DNA of 64,000 nucleotides from Caballeronia jiangsuensis (GTDB lineage: Bacteria; Pseudomonadota; Gammaproteobacteria; Burkholderiales; Burkholderiaceae): positions 102,377-166,376 of the forward strand of contig JFHF01000013.1 in the NCBI GenBank assembly GCA_000648925.1, written 5' to 3'. Both the position numbers and the translations under genes were made by a program. The number at the start of each line of letters is the position of its first letter. The first letter of the stretch is position 1. The notes beneath the pieces were generated by a model that worked only from the letters and a program-made list of their open reading frames with translations, did no database searches and was not told the origin of the DNA. Of this stretch, positions 8,818-16,118 are shown piece by piece.

Positions 8818-9057
8818 ATGGAACAGACCACATCGTCGAAACCGACTCTGCATATCTTCCATCAGGAAGGCGGGTGGCATTGGGGCATCACCGTCGAGCG
8901 AGCGGCGGGGGGCGGAATGAAGGTCGTCGCGTATAGCGACGAAGGCTTCGATTCCGAAGAAGCAGCGCGCGAGGACGGCGAGCACGTCCTGCGCTCGGAA
9001 GACTGGCGCTCGCGCCAGAGCTTCAGCCGCGGCGAGCGGCGCCAGGGATACTCCTGA
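8818..9057 (+). CDS. Conserved small protein of unknown function
   Basis: 79-residue soluble protein with a strong ribosome binding site (GAAGGAG, nine bases before the ATG). It is acidic and aromatic in the first half (LHIFHQEGGWHWGITVERA) and ends in a basic, serine-rich tail (RSRQSFSRGERRQGYS). The pattern of an HQEGGWHWGI core followed by ...SDEGFDSEEAAREDG suggests a small beta fold. I do not recognise a named family. It has its own upstream spacer and a GC hairpin after the stop, so it is probably monocistronic. Confidence 0.65.
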   Translation: MEQTTSSKPTLHIFHQEGGWHWGITVERAAGGGMKVVAYSDEGFDSEEAAREDGEHVLRSEDWRSRQSFSRGERRQGYS

Positions 9058-9059
9058 CC

Positions 9060-9079
9060 GGGGCGAGCACGTTCGCCCC
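9060..9079 (+). terminator. GC-rich hairpin after the 79-residue gene
   Basis: GGGGCGA and TCGCCCC pair around a 6-base loop, starting two bases after the stop codon. The downstream run is only pyrimidine-rich, not a true T-tract, so it is a plausible but weak intrinsic terminator. Confidence 0.4.
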
Positions 9080-9194
9080 GATGTCCTTCCGCTGTCCCAC
9101 TCCTTCCCCGTTGTACCCATCCCTCGCTGCATCTTTCCCCTGCACCAGAAACGCGCGACACTGAACGCACCTGCATTTCGACAAGGCGTGTCAC

Positions 9195-10088
9195 ATGCCG
9201 TCCGTTCCCTGTCCATCTGACGCCGCACCCGACGATCCCCGCTTCGCCATACGCCGCATGACGCCGCGCGATGTCGATGTCGCGCTCGACTGGGCCGCGA
9301 CCGAAGGATGGAATCCGGGCCTCGACGACGCCCGCTCTTTCTTCGCCGCCGACTCGCAGGGCTTCTTCGTGGGCACGTGGGACGGCGCGCCGGTCGGCTG
9401 CATCTCCGCGGTCGCATACGGCGATGCATTCGGCTTCATCGGCCTGTATATCGTGTGCCCGGAATGGCGCGGCAAGGGCTTCGGCATGCGCTTGTGGAAC
9501 GAAGGCATGCGCTATCTCGGCGCGCGCAACATCGGGCTCGACGGCGTGCTCGCGCAGCAGCCGAACTATCGCAAATCGGGCTTCGTGCTGGCATATCGGA
9601 ACGTGCGCTATGAAGGCGTCGCGTCGGCGGATGAAGATCCTGTCGATGGCGTGACGATCGCCGATGCCTCGGCCGTTCCCTTCGATCGCCTGCTCGGCTA
9701 CGACACGCGCATGTTCGCCTGCGAGCGCGCCGCGTTTCTGCGCGCGTGGCTGTCGCAGCCGCAAAAACACGCGCGCGCACTCGCCGCGCTCGATGGCGAC
9801 GCGGTGCGCGGCCTCGCCGTGATCCGGCGTTGCGGCATGGGTCACAAGATCGGCCCGCTGTTCGCCGACGATCTCGCGACCGCGCGTGCGCTGTATCGCG
9901 CGCTCGTGTCCGCGCTGCCGGGCGAGACCGTGTTTCTCGACGTGCCCGAAAGCAATCCCGCCGCGCTCGCGCTCGCCGTCGAGCACGACATGAAGAGCGT
10001 CTTCGAAACGGCGCGCATGTACACGCAGGCGGCCCCGGACGTGCCGCTTGCGAACGTGTTCGGCGTGACGACTTTCGAGCTCGGCTGA
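9195..10088 (+). CDS. GNAT acetyltransferase with C-terminal second acetyltransferase-like domain
   Basis: 297-residue acyl-CoA-dependent N-acetyltransferase. The first GNAT domain (residues 18-135) has IGLYIVCPEWRGKGFGMRLW, the acetyl-CoA loop Q/RxxGxG/A. QPNYRKSGFVLAYRNVRYEG follows. Residues 150-297 form a second, degenerate domain (GHKIGPLFADD, VFLDVPESNPAAL, FGVTTFELG) as in YitH-type two-domain GNATs. Substrate unknown, probably a small amine or amino acid. The ATG at 9195 is the only start that keeps the full first strand; no strong Shine-Dalgarno is seen. Confidence 0.83.
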   Translation: MPSVPCPSDAAPDDPRFAIRRMTPRDVDVALDWAATEGWNPGLDDARSFFAADSQGFFVGTWDGAPVGCISAVAYGDAFGFIGLYIVCPEWRGKGFGMRLWNEGMRYLGARNIGLDGVLAQQPNYRKSGFVLAYRNVRYEGVASADEDPVDGVTIADASAVPFDRLLGYDTRMFACERAAFLRAWLSQPQKHARALAALDGDAVRGLAVIRRCGMGHKIGPLFADDLATARALYRALVSALPGETVFLDVPESNPAALALAVEHDMKSVFETARMYTQAAPDVPLANVFGVTTFELG

Positions 10089-10105
10089 AGACCGGCAAAC
10101 CGCGA

Positions 10106-10300
10106 TCACGCAGGCGGCGCGCCCTCGTGGAAGAAGGTCTTCAGTTGTGAGCGCAACTCGGGCGAATCGGTATGCTGATGCACCGCGACCGCATGCTGCA
10201 CGGCCGCTTCCATCAGTTCGTCCTCGGTGTCGGCGGAAAGAGCGACGCTGCACTTCACGTCGCTCGGGCATTCGCGGCAATCGATGTACTTGCGTGTCAT
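10106..10300 (-). CDS. DUF1059 small protein
   Basis: 64-residue DUF1059 protein. It has two N-terminal cysteines in YIDCRECPSDVKCSVAL (a third Cys follows), then the family helix DTEDELMEAAVQHAVAVHQH. This layout suggests a small metal- or redox-binding protein, but function is unknown. GGAGGA lies just before the ATG at 10300. It is divergent from the nitrile hydratase operon across 123 bases, so the two could share regulatory DNA. Confidence 0.85.
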   Translation of the reverse strand: MTRKYIDCRECPSDVKCSVALSADTEDELMEAAVQHAVAVHQHTDSPELRSQLKTFFHEGAPPA

Positions 10301-10423
10301 GGCATCCTCCTCGCATGAGACGCTGATCAAAGTATAGGCGGCATGCGGGCGGCCGTGCCGACGTTTGCACGCGCGCGCGCACTCCGGTAACGTGTGACGT
10401 CTGTGCCATTCGCGAGCCCGCAC

Positions 10424-11077
10424 ATGAGCCACGATCATCCTCATCACCACGATCACGATCACGATCACGAAGGCAGCGCGCTGCCCGAGATGGATTTGCG
10501 CGTGCGCGCGCTCGAATCGCTGCTGGTCGAGAAGGGCTATATCGATCCGCAGGCGCTCGATGTCTTCGTCGAGACTTACGAACACAAGGTCGGGCCGCGC
10601 AACGGTGCGCGCGTGGTCGCGAAGGCGTGGCGCGATCCGGCGTTTCGCGCGTGGCTGCTGGACGACGCCAGCGCCGCCATCGCGTCGCTCGGTTACACCG
10701 GGCGTCAAGGCGAGCACATGGTCGCGCTCGAGAACACGGAGGACGTACATAACATGGTCGTCTGCACGCTGTGCTCGTGCTATCCGTGGTCCGTGCTCGG
10801 GCTGCCGCCCGTGTGGTACAAGTCCGCGCCGTATCGTTCGCGCGCGGTGATCGATCCGCGCGGCGTGCTGAAGGACTTCGGCGTCGCATTGCCCGAACAT
10901 GTCGAGTTGCGTGTGTGGGATTCGACCGCCGAAGTACGCTATCTCGTCGTGCCGATGCGTCCGGCCGGCACGGATCATCTCGACGAGGACGCGCTCGCGG
11001 ACCTCGTCACGCGCGATTCGATGATCGGCACGGGCCTCGCGCTCGCGCCATCGCAGGCAACGGGAGCATCGGCATGA
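10424..11077 (+). CDS. nthA: Nitrile hydratase alpha subunit, cobalt type
   Basis: Catalytic subunit of nitrile hydratase, which hydrates nitriles to amides in the cytosol as an alpha/beta heteromer. The metal site [10 protein letters not shown] gives Cys114, Cys117, Ser118 and Cys119. Thr between the first two cysteines (CTLC rather than CSLC) indicates the non-corrin cobalt type. GLPPVWYKS and RPAGTD...[16 protein letters not shown] are strongly conserved. The 217-residue length is normal. The N-terminus has eight histidines in fifteen residues ([15 protein letters not shown]), possibly a metal-loading tail. The ATG at 10424 was preferred over an in-frame GTG ten codons upstream. The stop overlaps the beta subunit start (ATGA). 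Confidence 0.95.
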   Translation: MSHDHPHHHDHDHDHEGSALPEMDLRVRALESLLVEKGYIDPQALDVFVETYEHKVGPRNGARVVAKAWRDPAFRAWLLDDASAAIASLGYTGRQGEHMVALENTEDVHNMVVCTLCSCYPWSVLGLPPVWYKSAPYRSRAVIDPRGVLKDFGVALPEHVELRVWDSTAEVRYLVVPMRPAGTDHLDEDALADLVTRDSMIGTGLALAPSQATGASA

Positions 11078-11751
11078 ACGCGGCGCACGACATGGGCGGC
11101 ATGCAGGCGTTCGGCCCCGTCGAAATTGATGCGTGCGACATGCCGGGCGCAGCGCCGTTTCACGCGGAGTGGGAGCGGCGCGTTCTGGCCGTCACGCTCG
11201 CGATGGGCGCAACGGGCCAATGGAACATCGACACGTCGCGTGCGGCGCGCGAAAGCCTGCCGCCCGCGCAATATCTCGGCAGCAGCTACTACGAAATCTG
11301 GTTCGAGGGTTTGAAGAAGCTCTTGATGGCGAAGGGACTCGCGAGCGCGGACGAAATCGCGAGCGGCCGCTCGCAGACCGCCGCGAAGCCGGACGTGCGC
11401 GTGCTGAAGGCGGCGGATGTGAGCGCGGCGCTGTTGCGCGGTTCGCCGGTCGAACGTCCGGCGACATCGCCGGCGCGCTTCGCTGTCGGCGATGAAGTTC
11501 GCACGAAGCTGATGAATCCGCCGACGCATACGCGCCTACCGCGCTATTGCCGGGGCAAGCCCGGGCGCATCGTCGCGGTGCGCGGCACGCATGTGTTCCC
11601 CGATGAAAACGCGCTCGGCAACGGCGAGCATCCGCACTGGCTCTATACCGTGCGTTTCGATGCGAAAGCGTTGTGGGGACCGGACACGACCGCGTCGTCG
11701 GTGTGCGTCGATTGCTGGGAACCTTATCTCGACGCCGCGCGCGTGACATGA
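11074..11751 (+). CDS. nthB: Nitrile hydratase beta subunit
   Basis: 225-residue structural partner of the alpha subunit. The N-terminal helical half begins [16 protein letters not shown] and contains [14 protein letters not shown]. The C-terminal SH3-like barrel has [31 protein letters not shown] and [15 protein letters not shown], all family signatures. The conserved Arg residues that contact the oxidised cysteines of alpha lie in the [10 protein letters not shown] region. Translationally coupled at both ends: its ATG overlaps the alpha stop, and its TGA overlaps the accessory gene start. Confidence 0.95.
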   Translation: MNAAHDMGGMQAFGPVEIDACDMPGAAPFHAEWERRVLAVTLAMGATGQWNIDTSRAARESLPPAQYLGSSYYEIWFEGLKKLLMAKGLASADEIASGRSQTAAKPDVRVLKAADVSAALLRGSPVERPATSPARFAVGDEVRTKLMNPPTHTRLPRYCRGKPGRIVAVRGTHVFPDENALGNGEHPHWLYTVRFDAKALWGPDTTASSVCVDCWEPYLDAARVT

Positions 11752-12545
11752 CCTCGAACGAACCGAAGCTGCATGAGTTGCGCGCCGTCCTGCCCGAATT
11801 GCCTTTCGACGAGGCCGGCCCGGTGTTTCGCGCGCCGTGGGAAGCGCAGGCTTTCGCGATGACGCTCGCGCTGTACGAGCGCGGCGTGTTCACGTGGAAG
11901 GAGTGGGCGCACGCGTTGAGCGTCGCGATCAGGGATGCGCAGGCGGCCGGCGATCCCGACCATGGCGATACCTACTACACGCACTGGTTGAGCGCGCTCG
12001 AACGCCTGACGGCCGAAAAGGGCTGCGTGAGCGAGGAGACGCTCGCGCGCCGGCGCGTCGAATGGGACGAGGCCGCACGCGCCACGCCGCACGGCCAGCC
12101 GATCGTTTTGCAGCGCACGCAAGGACTGCCGCCCGCGACGCTCGCTGTGTACCACGCGGCGATTTATCGGATCGATGCGCAGCCGGGCATCGATATGAAA
12201 ATCGGCGTCGCGAATGCCGAAGCGTCGTCGTTGCTCGCGCAACACGATGTCGCGAGCGCCGTGTTCGTCACCGCGTTCAATCCGTTCGGTCAGGAGCTTG
12301 CGCCCGAGGAGAACGCGGCGCGTCAGCGCAAGCTGATCGAGCGCGTCGGACGAATGGGCTTGCGCGCGCTGCCAGGCGAGGGCATCGATCCGAAGAACAT
12401 CTGGCTGGCCGAAGCGAGCCTTCTCGTGCTCGGCGCGACGCACGCCACCGCCGATGCGCTGATGACCGAATTCGGGCAGAACGCCGTCGTGTATGTCGAT
12501 CGCGCGGGCTTGCCGCAACTGCTGCTGCATCCGGACTATCGCTGA
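11748..12545 (+). CDS. Nitrile hydratase accessory protein fused to a DUF3293 domain
   Basis: 265-residue two-domain protein. Residues 1-115 resemble nitrile hydratase accessory/activator proteins (P14K/NhlE type), which deliver or insert cobalt into alpha; they share FRAPWEAQAFAMTLALYERG and TYYTHWLSALERL with the beta N-terminal fold. Residues about 125-265 match DUF3293 (SAVFVTAFNPFGQELAPEEN, ASLLVLGATHATADAL, EFGQNAVVYVDRAGLPQLLL), a domain usually found as a separate protein of about 140 residues and of unknown role. The frame is continuous with no sign of a frameshift. It is coupled to the beta gene by an ATGA overlap, so cobalt maturation remains the likely role of the N-terminal half. 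Confidence 0.85.
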   Translation: MTSNEPKLHELRAVLPELPFDEAGPVFRAPWEAQAFAMTLALYERGVFTWKEWAHALSVAIRDAQAAGDPDHGDTYYTHWLSALERLTAEKGCVSEETLARRRVEWDEAARATPHGQPIVLQRTQGLPPATLAVYHAAIYRIDAQPGIDMKIGVANAEASSLLAQHDVASAVFVTAFNPFGQELAPEENAARQRKLIERVGRMGLRALPGEGIDPKNIWLAEASLLVLGATHATADALMTEFGQNAVVYVDRAGLPQLLLHPDYR

Positions 12546-12567
12546 AACCATTCACGAGGAGAGACTC

Positions 12568-12954
12568 ATGCCGCTCGTTCGCATCGATCTGCAGAAAGGC
12601 AAGGACAGCGCATATCGCACGGCCATCGGCGACGTGGTGTACGACGCGATGCGCACGACGCTCGACGTGCCGGAGAACGATCGCTTTCAGATCGTCGCGG
12701 AGCATGGCGCGACGGATTTCATCGTCGATCGCACGTATCTCGGCATCAGCCGCACGGATGATTGCGTCGTGATCCAGGTCACGCTCAACGAAGGCCGCGA
12801 TGTCGTGAAGAAAAGCGCGTTCTACAAGGCCGTCGCCGATGGCCTGCACGAACGCCTGAAACTGCGGCGCGAGGACGTGTTCATCAGTCTCGTCGAAGTG
12901 AAGAAGGAGAATTGGTCCTTCGGCAACGGCGAGGCACAGTACGCACCCAAATGA
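12568..12954 (+). CDS. Tautomerase family protein
   Basis: 128-residue member of the tautomerase superfamily (Tautomerase_2 group). After Met removal Pro1 would be the catalytic base (MPLVRIDLQKGKD). It has the internal DVPENDRFQIVAEH segment and the C-terminal EDVFISLVEVKKENWSFGNG signature. GAGGAGAG lies six bases before the ATG. It sits 22 bases after the nitrile-hydratase accessory gene and overlaps the next gene by ATGA, so it is probably part of the same transcript. Substrate unknown; related enzymes act on keto-enol acids or halogenated acrylates. Confidence 0.88.
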   Translation: MPLVRIDLQKGKDSAYRTAIGDVVYDAMRTTLDVPENDRFQIVAEHGATDFIVDRTYLGISRTDDCVVIQVTLNEGRDVVKKSAFYKAVADGLHERLKLRREDVFISLVEVKKENWSFGNGEAQYAPK

Positions 12955-13652
12955 CGGCAACGACGATTCCCTTCGACATTCAACGGATGCCCCTTCCCGC
13001 CGATGCGCCCACAGACGTGCGCGTGTGGCAGGTTCAAATCGATTTCTCCGCGCCGCTCGACAGCGCCGCTTACGCCGCGATGAACGCGAGCGAGCGCGCC
13101 CGCGCCGCGCGCTTCCTGCGTCACGCGGATGCCGCGCGTTTTGCCACCCTGCGTTGCGCGCTGCGGCATGTGCTCGCCGCCGATACGGATCGCGATGCCG
13201 CGAGTCTCATGCTCGACGCCGACGACCGCGGCAGGCCGTTCGTCGCGCATCCGGACGCGCCGGATTTCAACGTGTCGCATTCGGGTGCGTTCGGTCTGAT
13301 CGCGGTATCGCGGGAAAGGCGTGTGGGTGTCGATATCGAAGAAGCGCGCGCGACGTTCAAATGGCGCGACCTGGCGCCCGCCGTGCTGGCCGACATGGAT
13401 CGTCGCGAGATCGAAGCGCTTTCCGACGAGCCCGCGCAGAACGCCAGGTTTTTCGACTGCTGGACGGCGAAGGAGGCGGTGCTGAAGGCGCACGGCGTCG
13501 GCATCGGCGGCGCGGCGATCACGATGACGAGCTTTTCAGTGCTGCCGCGCAGAGGCGTTCGTTATGCGCTCACGCGCGAAGCGGGCGCGTTCGTCGCCGT
13601 TTCACTGGAAGCGCCTTGCGGATACGCAGCCGCGCTCTCCTGGTCATATTGA
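12951..13652 (+). CDS. 4'-phosphopantetheinyl transferase, Sfp type
   Basis: 233-residue enzyme that moves phosphopantetheine from CoA to a Ser on carrier proteins. The two family motifs are present: RRVGVDIEE (Asp128, Glu130) and FDCWTAKEAVLKAHG (Glu175, Lys179), together with the NVSHSG strand at 107-112. The two-subdomain length is that of Sfp/AcpT-type enzymes, which often serve polyketide or non-ribosomal peptide synthases. No such synthase lies in this window, so its target is elsewhere. The start overlaps the tautomerase stop (ATGA), making it the last gene of the nitrile-hydratase run. It converges on a metallopeptidase gene 17 bases away. Confidence 0.9.
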   Translation: MTATTIPFDIQRMPLPADAPTDVRVWQVQIDFSAPLDSAAYAAMNASERARAARFLRHADAARFATLRCALRHVLAADTDRDAASLMLDADDRGRPFVAHPDAPDFNVSHSGAFGLIAVSRERRVGVDIEEARATFKWRDLAPAVLADMDRREIEALSDEPAQNARFFDCWTAKEAVLKAHGVGIGGAAITMTSFSVLPRRGVRYALTREAGAFVAVSLEAPCGYAAALSWSY

Positions 13653-13668
13653 TGCAGCGCAGCGACGC

Positions 13669-14175
13669 TCACGCCGCCTTGGTCCGCGCGAGATCGCGAT
13701 GCGTGAGATAGAGCCGCAAGTCGAATTCGATCTGATGGTAGCCCGGCTGCATCAACTCGCACAGCCGATAGAACGCCTTGTTGTGATCGCTTTCCTTCAG
13801 ATGCGCGAGTTCATGCACGACGATCATCCGAAGAAACTCGGGCGCGGTGTCCCTGAAGAGCGACGCGATGCGGATTTCCTTCTTCGCCTTGAGCTTCGCG
13901 CCCTGCACGCGCGAGATCGCGGTGTGCAGACCGAGCGCGTGACGCAGCACGTCGAGCTTGCTGTCGTAGAAGACCTTGTCGATTGCGGGCGCGACGCGCA
14001 GGAATTCCTGCTTCAGGTCCGAGCAATACTGATAGAGCGCGCGGTCGGACTGAACCGCGTGCTTGCTCGGATAGCGCGCGTCGAGATAGGCGCCCAGTTG
14101 TTGCTGGGCGATCAGTCGGCGCACCTTGTCCTGTAGCGTGTTCGGGTAGGCGCTCAGGTATTTCAACTGTTGCAT
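13669..14175 (-). CDS. YgjP-like M48-type metallopeptidase
   Basis: 168-residue predicted zinc metalloprotease of the YgjP/DUF45 group. VVHELAHLKESDHNKAFY contains HELAH (His121, Glu122, His125) and a third ligand, His131. The N-terminal part (MQQLKYLSAYPNTLQDKVRR) is typical of Burkholderiaceae members. I chose the ATG at 14175 on this family pattern; an in-frame ATG at 14235 would add 20 residues without similarity. No signal peptide, so cytosolic. Substrate unknown. Confidence 0.82.
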   Translation of the reverse strand: MQQLKYLSAYPNTLQDKVRRLIAQQQLGAYLDARYPSKHAVQSDRALYQYCSDLKQEFLRVAPAIDKVFYDSKLDVLRHALGLHTAISRVQGAKLKAKKEIRIASLFRDTAPEFLRMIVVHELAHLKESDHNKAFYRLCELMQPGYHQIEFDLRLYLTHRDLARTKAA

Positions 14176-14433
14176 GACGGCCGGATGGGTATGGATACGT
14201 TCAATGCCTGATGCGCAGGCGGGCGTGGGACGCATCGGCAGCGTCCGCAGCGTGAATTGCGCAGCAATCTAGCAACCATTTTAGTCAACGCCGCGCCGCC
14301 TCGCCGCCGTTGTGATCACAAGCGTGTTTCGATGCGCGCAATTCCGTAAGTTTATGTTTCAGCCCGGCTACGGATATGCCCGCCGTGCGAACATGCGCGC
14401 TCTTTCGGCACGGGCGACAAAGGCAGGTTTTTC

Positions 14434-14949
14434 ATGGCATCGAGCAAGGCGCATCACGCAACCGGATGGGCGGCGGGCATCATCGCGGCGGCGGTCGTGA
14501 TGCATCCGGCGCGGTTCGCGGATGCGGACATGATGTCGGGCGTACTGGCGCTGGTGGCGGGCATCGTCGGCGCCACCGCGCCCGACTGGCTCGAAGTCGC
14601 ATGGTGGACGCGCGCGCGCAGACTCTGGATCACGCATCGCACGCTCACGCACTGGGGCGTCGGCTGGGCCGCGCTCCTTGCGCTTTCGTATCACTTTCTC
14701 GGGCGGCATCCGGCGGCGCCCGTCGCGTTCGGCTTTGCGTGCGGCGGCCTCATGCATCTCTTCGCGGACTGGCCGAATCCGCTCGGCGTGCCGTGGATCG
14801 TCGGACGTCATTCGCTCAGACTGTGGACGAGCGGGCATTGCGATCTGATCATCGTCGCCGCTTCGTGGGCCGCGGCGCTGTTCGTCGTCGACGATGTCTG
14901 GTTTCATCATGCCTATGGGCGCATGCTGCTCAATGCGCTGCATATCTAG
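14434..14949 (+). CDS. YdjM-like membrane-bound metal-dependent hydrolase
   Basis: 171-residue inner-membrane protein of the YdjM (PF04307) family. It begins with the family motif MASSKAHHATGWAAGI. Conserved polar clusters follow: TAPDWLEVAWW, ITHRTLTHWGVGW and CGGLMHLFADWPNPLGVPW, whose His and Asp residues would bind metal. Four or five hydrophobic segments are visible. Members are called metal-dependent hydrolases by homology; activity is unproven, and some E. coli relatives are SOS-regulated. No LexA box was found upstream. Confidence 0.82.
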   Translation: MASSKAHHATGWAAGIIAAAVVMHPARFADADMMSGVLALVAGIVGATAPDWLEVAWWTRARRLWITHRTLTHWGVGWAALLALSYHFLGRHPAAPVAFGFACGGLMHLFADWPNPLGVPWIVGRHSLRLWTSGHCDLIIVAASWAAALFVVDDVWFHHAYGRMLLNALHI

Positions 14950-14976
14950 CACGTCATCGCGAGGAGTCACGTTTCC

Positions 14977-15471
14977 ATGCAACCGAACCCGATGCGCAAT
15001 CGCTTCCTTCTCTTCTTCGCCGCGTTGCTCGCGATGCTCGCGCTCGACGGCTGCGCGGGTTTCTTCAACCGCGACGCGATGCGCGTGACGGTCGCGGGCA
15101 TCGAGCCGCTCGAAGGCCAGGGGCTCGAAATGCGCTTCGCCGTGAAGTTGCGCGTGCAGAACCCGAACGATGCGCCGATCGACTTCGACGGCGTCGCGCT
15201 CGATCTCGACCTCAACGGCCGCGCGTTCGCGAGCGGCGTGAGCGATCAGCGCGGGACGGTGCCGCGTTTCGGCGAGACGGTGGTGTCGGTGCCGGTGACC
15301 GTATCGGCGTTCTCGGTCGCGCGCCAGGCGTTCGGCTTCGCGAACGGCGGTACGGTCAGCAAGGTTTCGTATGCGGTGCGCGGCAAGCTCGCGGGCGGCG
15401 CGTTCGGCGGCGCGCGCTTCGCCGACAGCGGCTATGTCGATCTTCCGGGCATGGGCGCGGCCGGCGACTAG
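14977..15471 (+). CDS. LEA type-2 (WHy-domain) lipoprotein
   Basis: 164-residue predicted lipoprotein. The N-terminus has charged MQPNPMRNR, a hydrophobic core and the lipobox LDGC (Cys near residue 26). The mature part is a single LEA_2/WHy beta sandwich: VTVAGIEPLEGQGLEMRFAV, RVQNPNDAPIDFDGVALDLD and VSVPVTVSAF. Such proteins are tied to desiccation or stress tolerance in other organisms; here function is inferred only from the fold. It lies 27 bases after the YdjM-like gene, possibly cotranscribed. Its last four bases overlap the opposing cupin gene. Confidence 0.85.
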   Translation: MQPNPMRNRFLLFFAALLAMLALDGCAGFFNRDAMRVTVAGIEPLEGQGLEMRFAVKLRVQNPNDAPIDFDGVALDLDLNGRAFASGVSDQRGTVPRFGETVVSVPVTVSAFSVARQAFGFANGGTVSKVSYAVRGKLAGGAFGGARFADSGYVDLPGMGAAGD

Positions 15472-15893
15472 GACGCCGACGCTTCCCGCGGATCGTACGG
15501 CACGACGCGATCCGCCTCGTTGGCATCGTTGCGCGCGATCACGGCGCGGGCAGGCTCGGTCGCGCTCAGATTGACCGGCTGATGCGGCACGCCGGGCGGA
15601 ATGAACACGAAGTCGCCCGGCTCGTTGATGACCGATTCCGCCAGTCCCGGCCCATAGCGCGTCTCGATGCGTCCTTCCAGAATATAGATGCCCGTCTCGT
15701 AGCCCACATGGACATGCGGCTCGCCACGCCCGCCCGGCGGCACGACGACGAGATGCATTGCGAGGCCGCGCGTGCCGGCCGTCGCCGCCGACAAGCCGAT
15801 GAAATAGGGCAGATGCTGAACCGTGGCGAGTTTCTCCTGCGGCCGCACCGTGACGACCGTTTGCTGCGCTGTCTCTTGCGTGGTGACCTGCAT
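15468..15893 (-). CDS. Cupin-domain protein
   Basis: 141-residue single-cupin protein. GEPHVHVGYETGIYILEGRIE (His, His and Glu ligands) is motif 1, and PGDFVFIPPGVPHQPVNL is motif 2. FVFIPPGVPHQP resembles cupins annotated as cytoplasmic metal-binding or uptake-associated proteins. GGAGGAG lies five bases before the ATG at 15893, which decides this start over one 21 codons upstream. Divergent from the glutamate dehydrogenase gene across about 225 bases. Confidence 0.82.
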   Translation of the reverse strand: MQVTTQETAQQTVVTVRPQEKLATVQHLPYFIGLSAATAGTRGLAMHLVVVPPGGRGEPHVHVGYETGIYILEGRIETRYGPGLAESVINEPGDFVFIPPGVPHQPVNLSATEPARAVIARNDANEADRVVPYDPREASAS

Positions 15894-16118
15894 GGGGACT
15901 CCTCCGTCGGTTCGATGCGCCGCTCTCGACGATAGCCGAAAGCCGATGTCGCGCAAAGGTCACGCGGCGAGGCTAAGGTACCGGAAATGCGCGCACCGTG
16001 TTTGTGCAACCGCACATGCCCGACCCGGGGCCAAAGGCGCGGGCCGGCGCATAATCTCGTTGATTGACTGAAGAGTGTGCCGCAACCGCATCGCAACCGA
16101 AAGACTCGGGAGGACACC

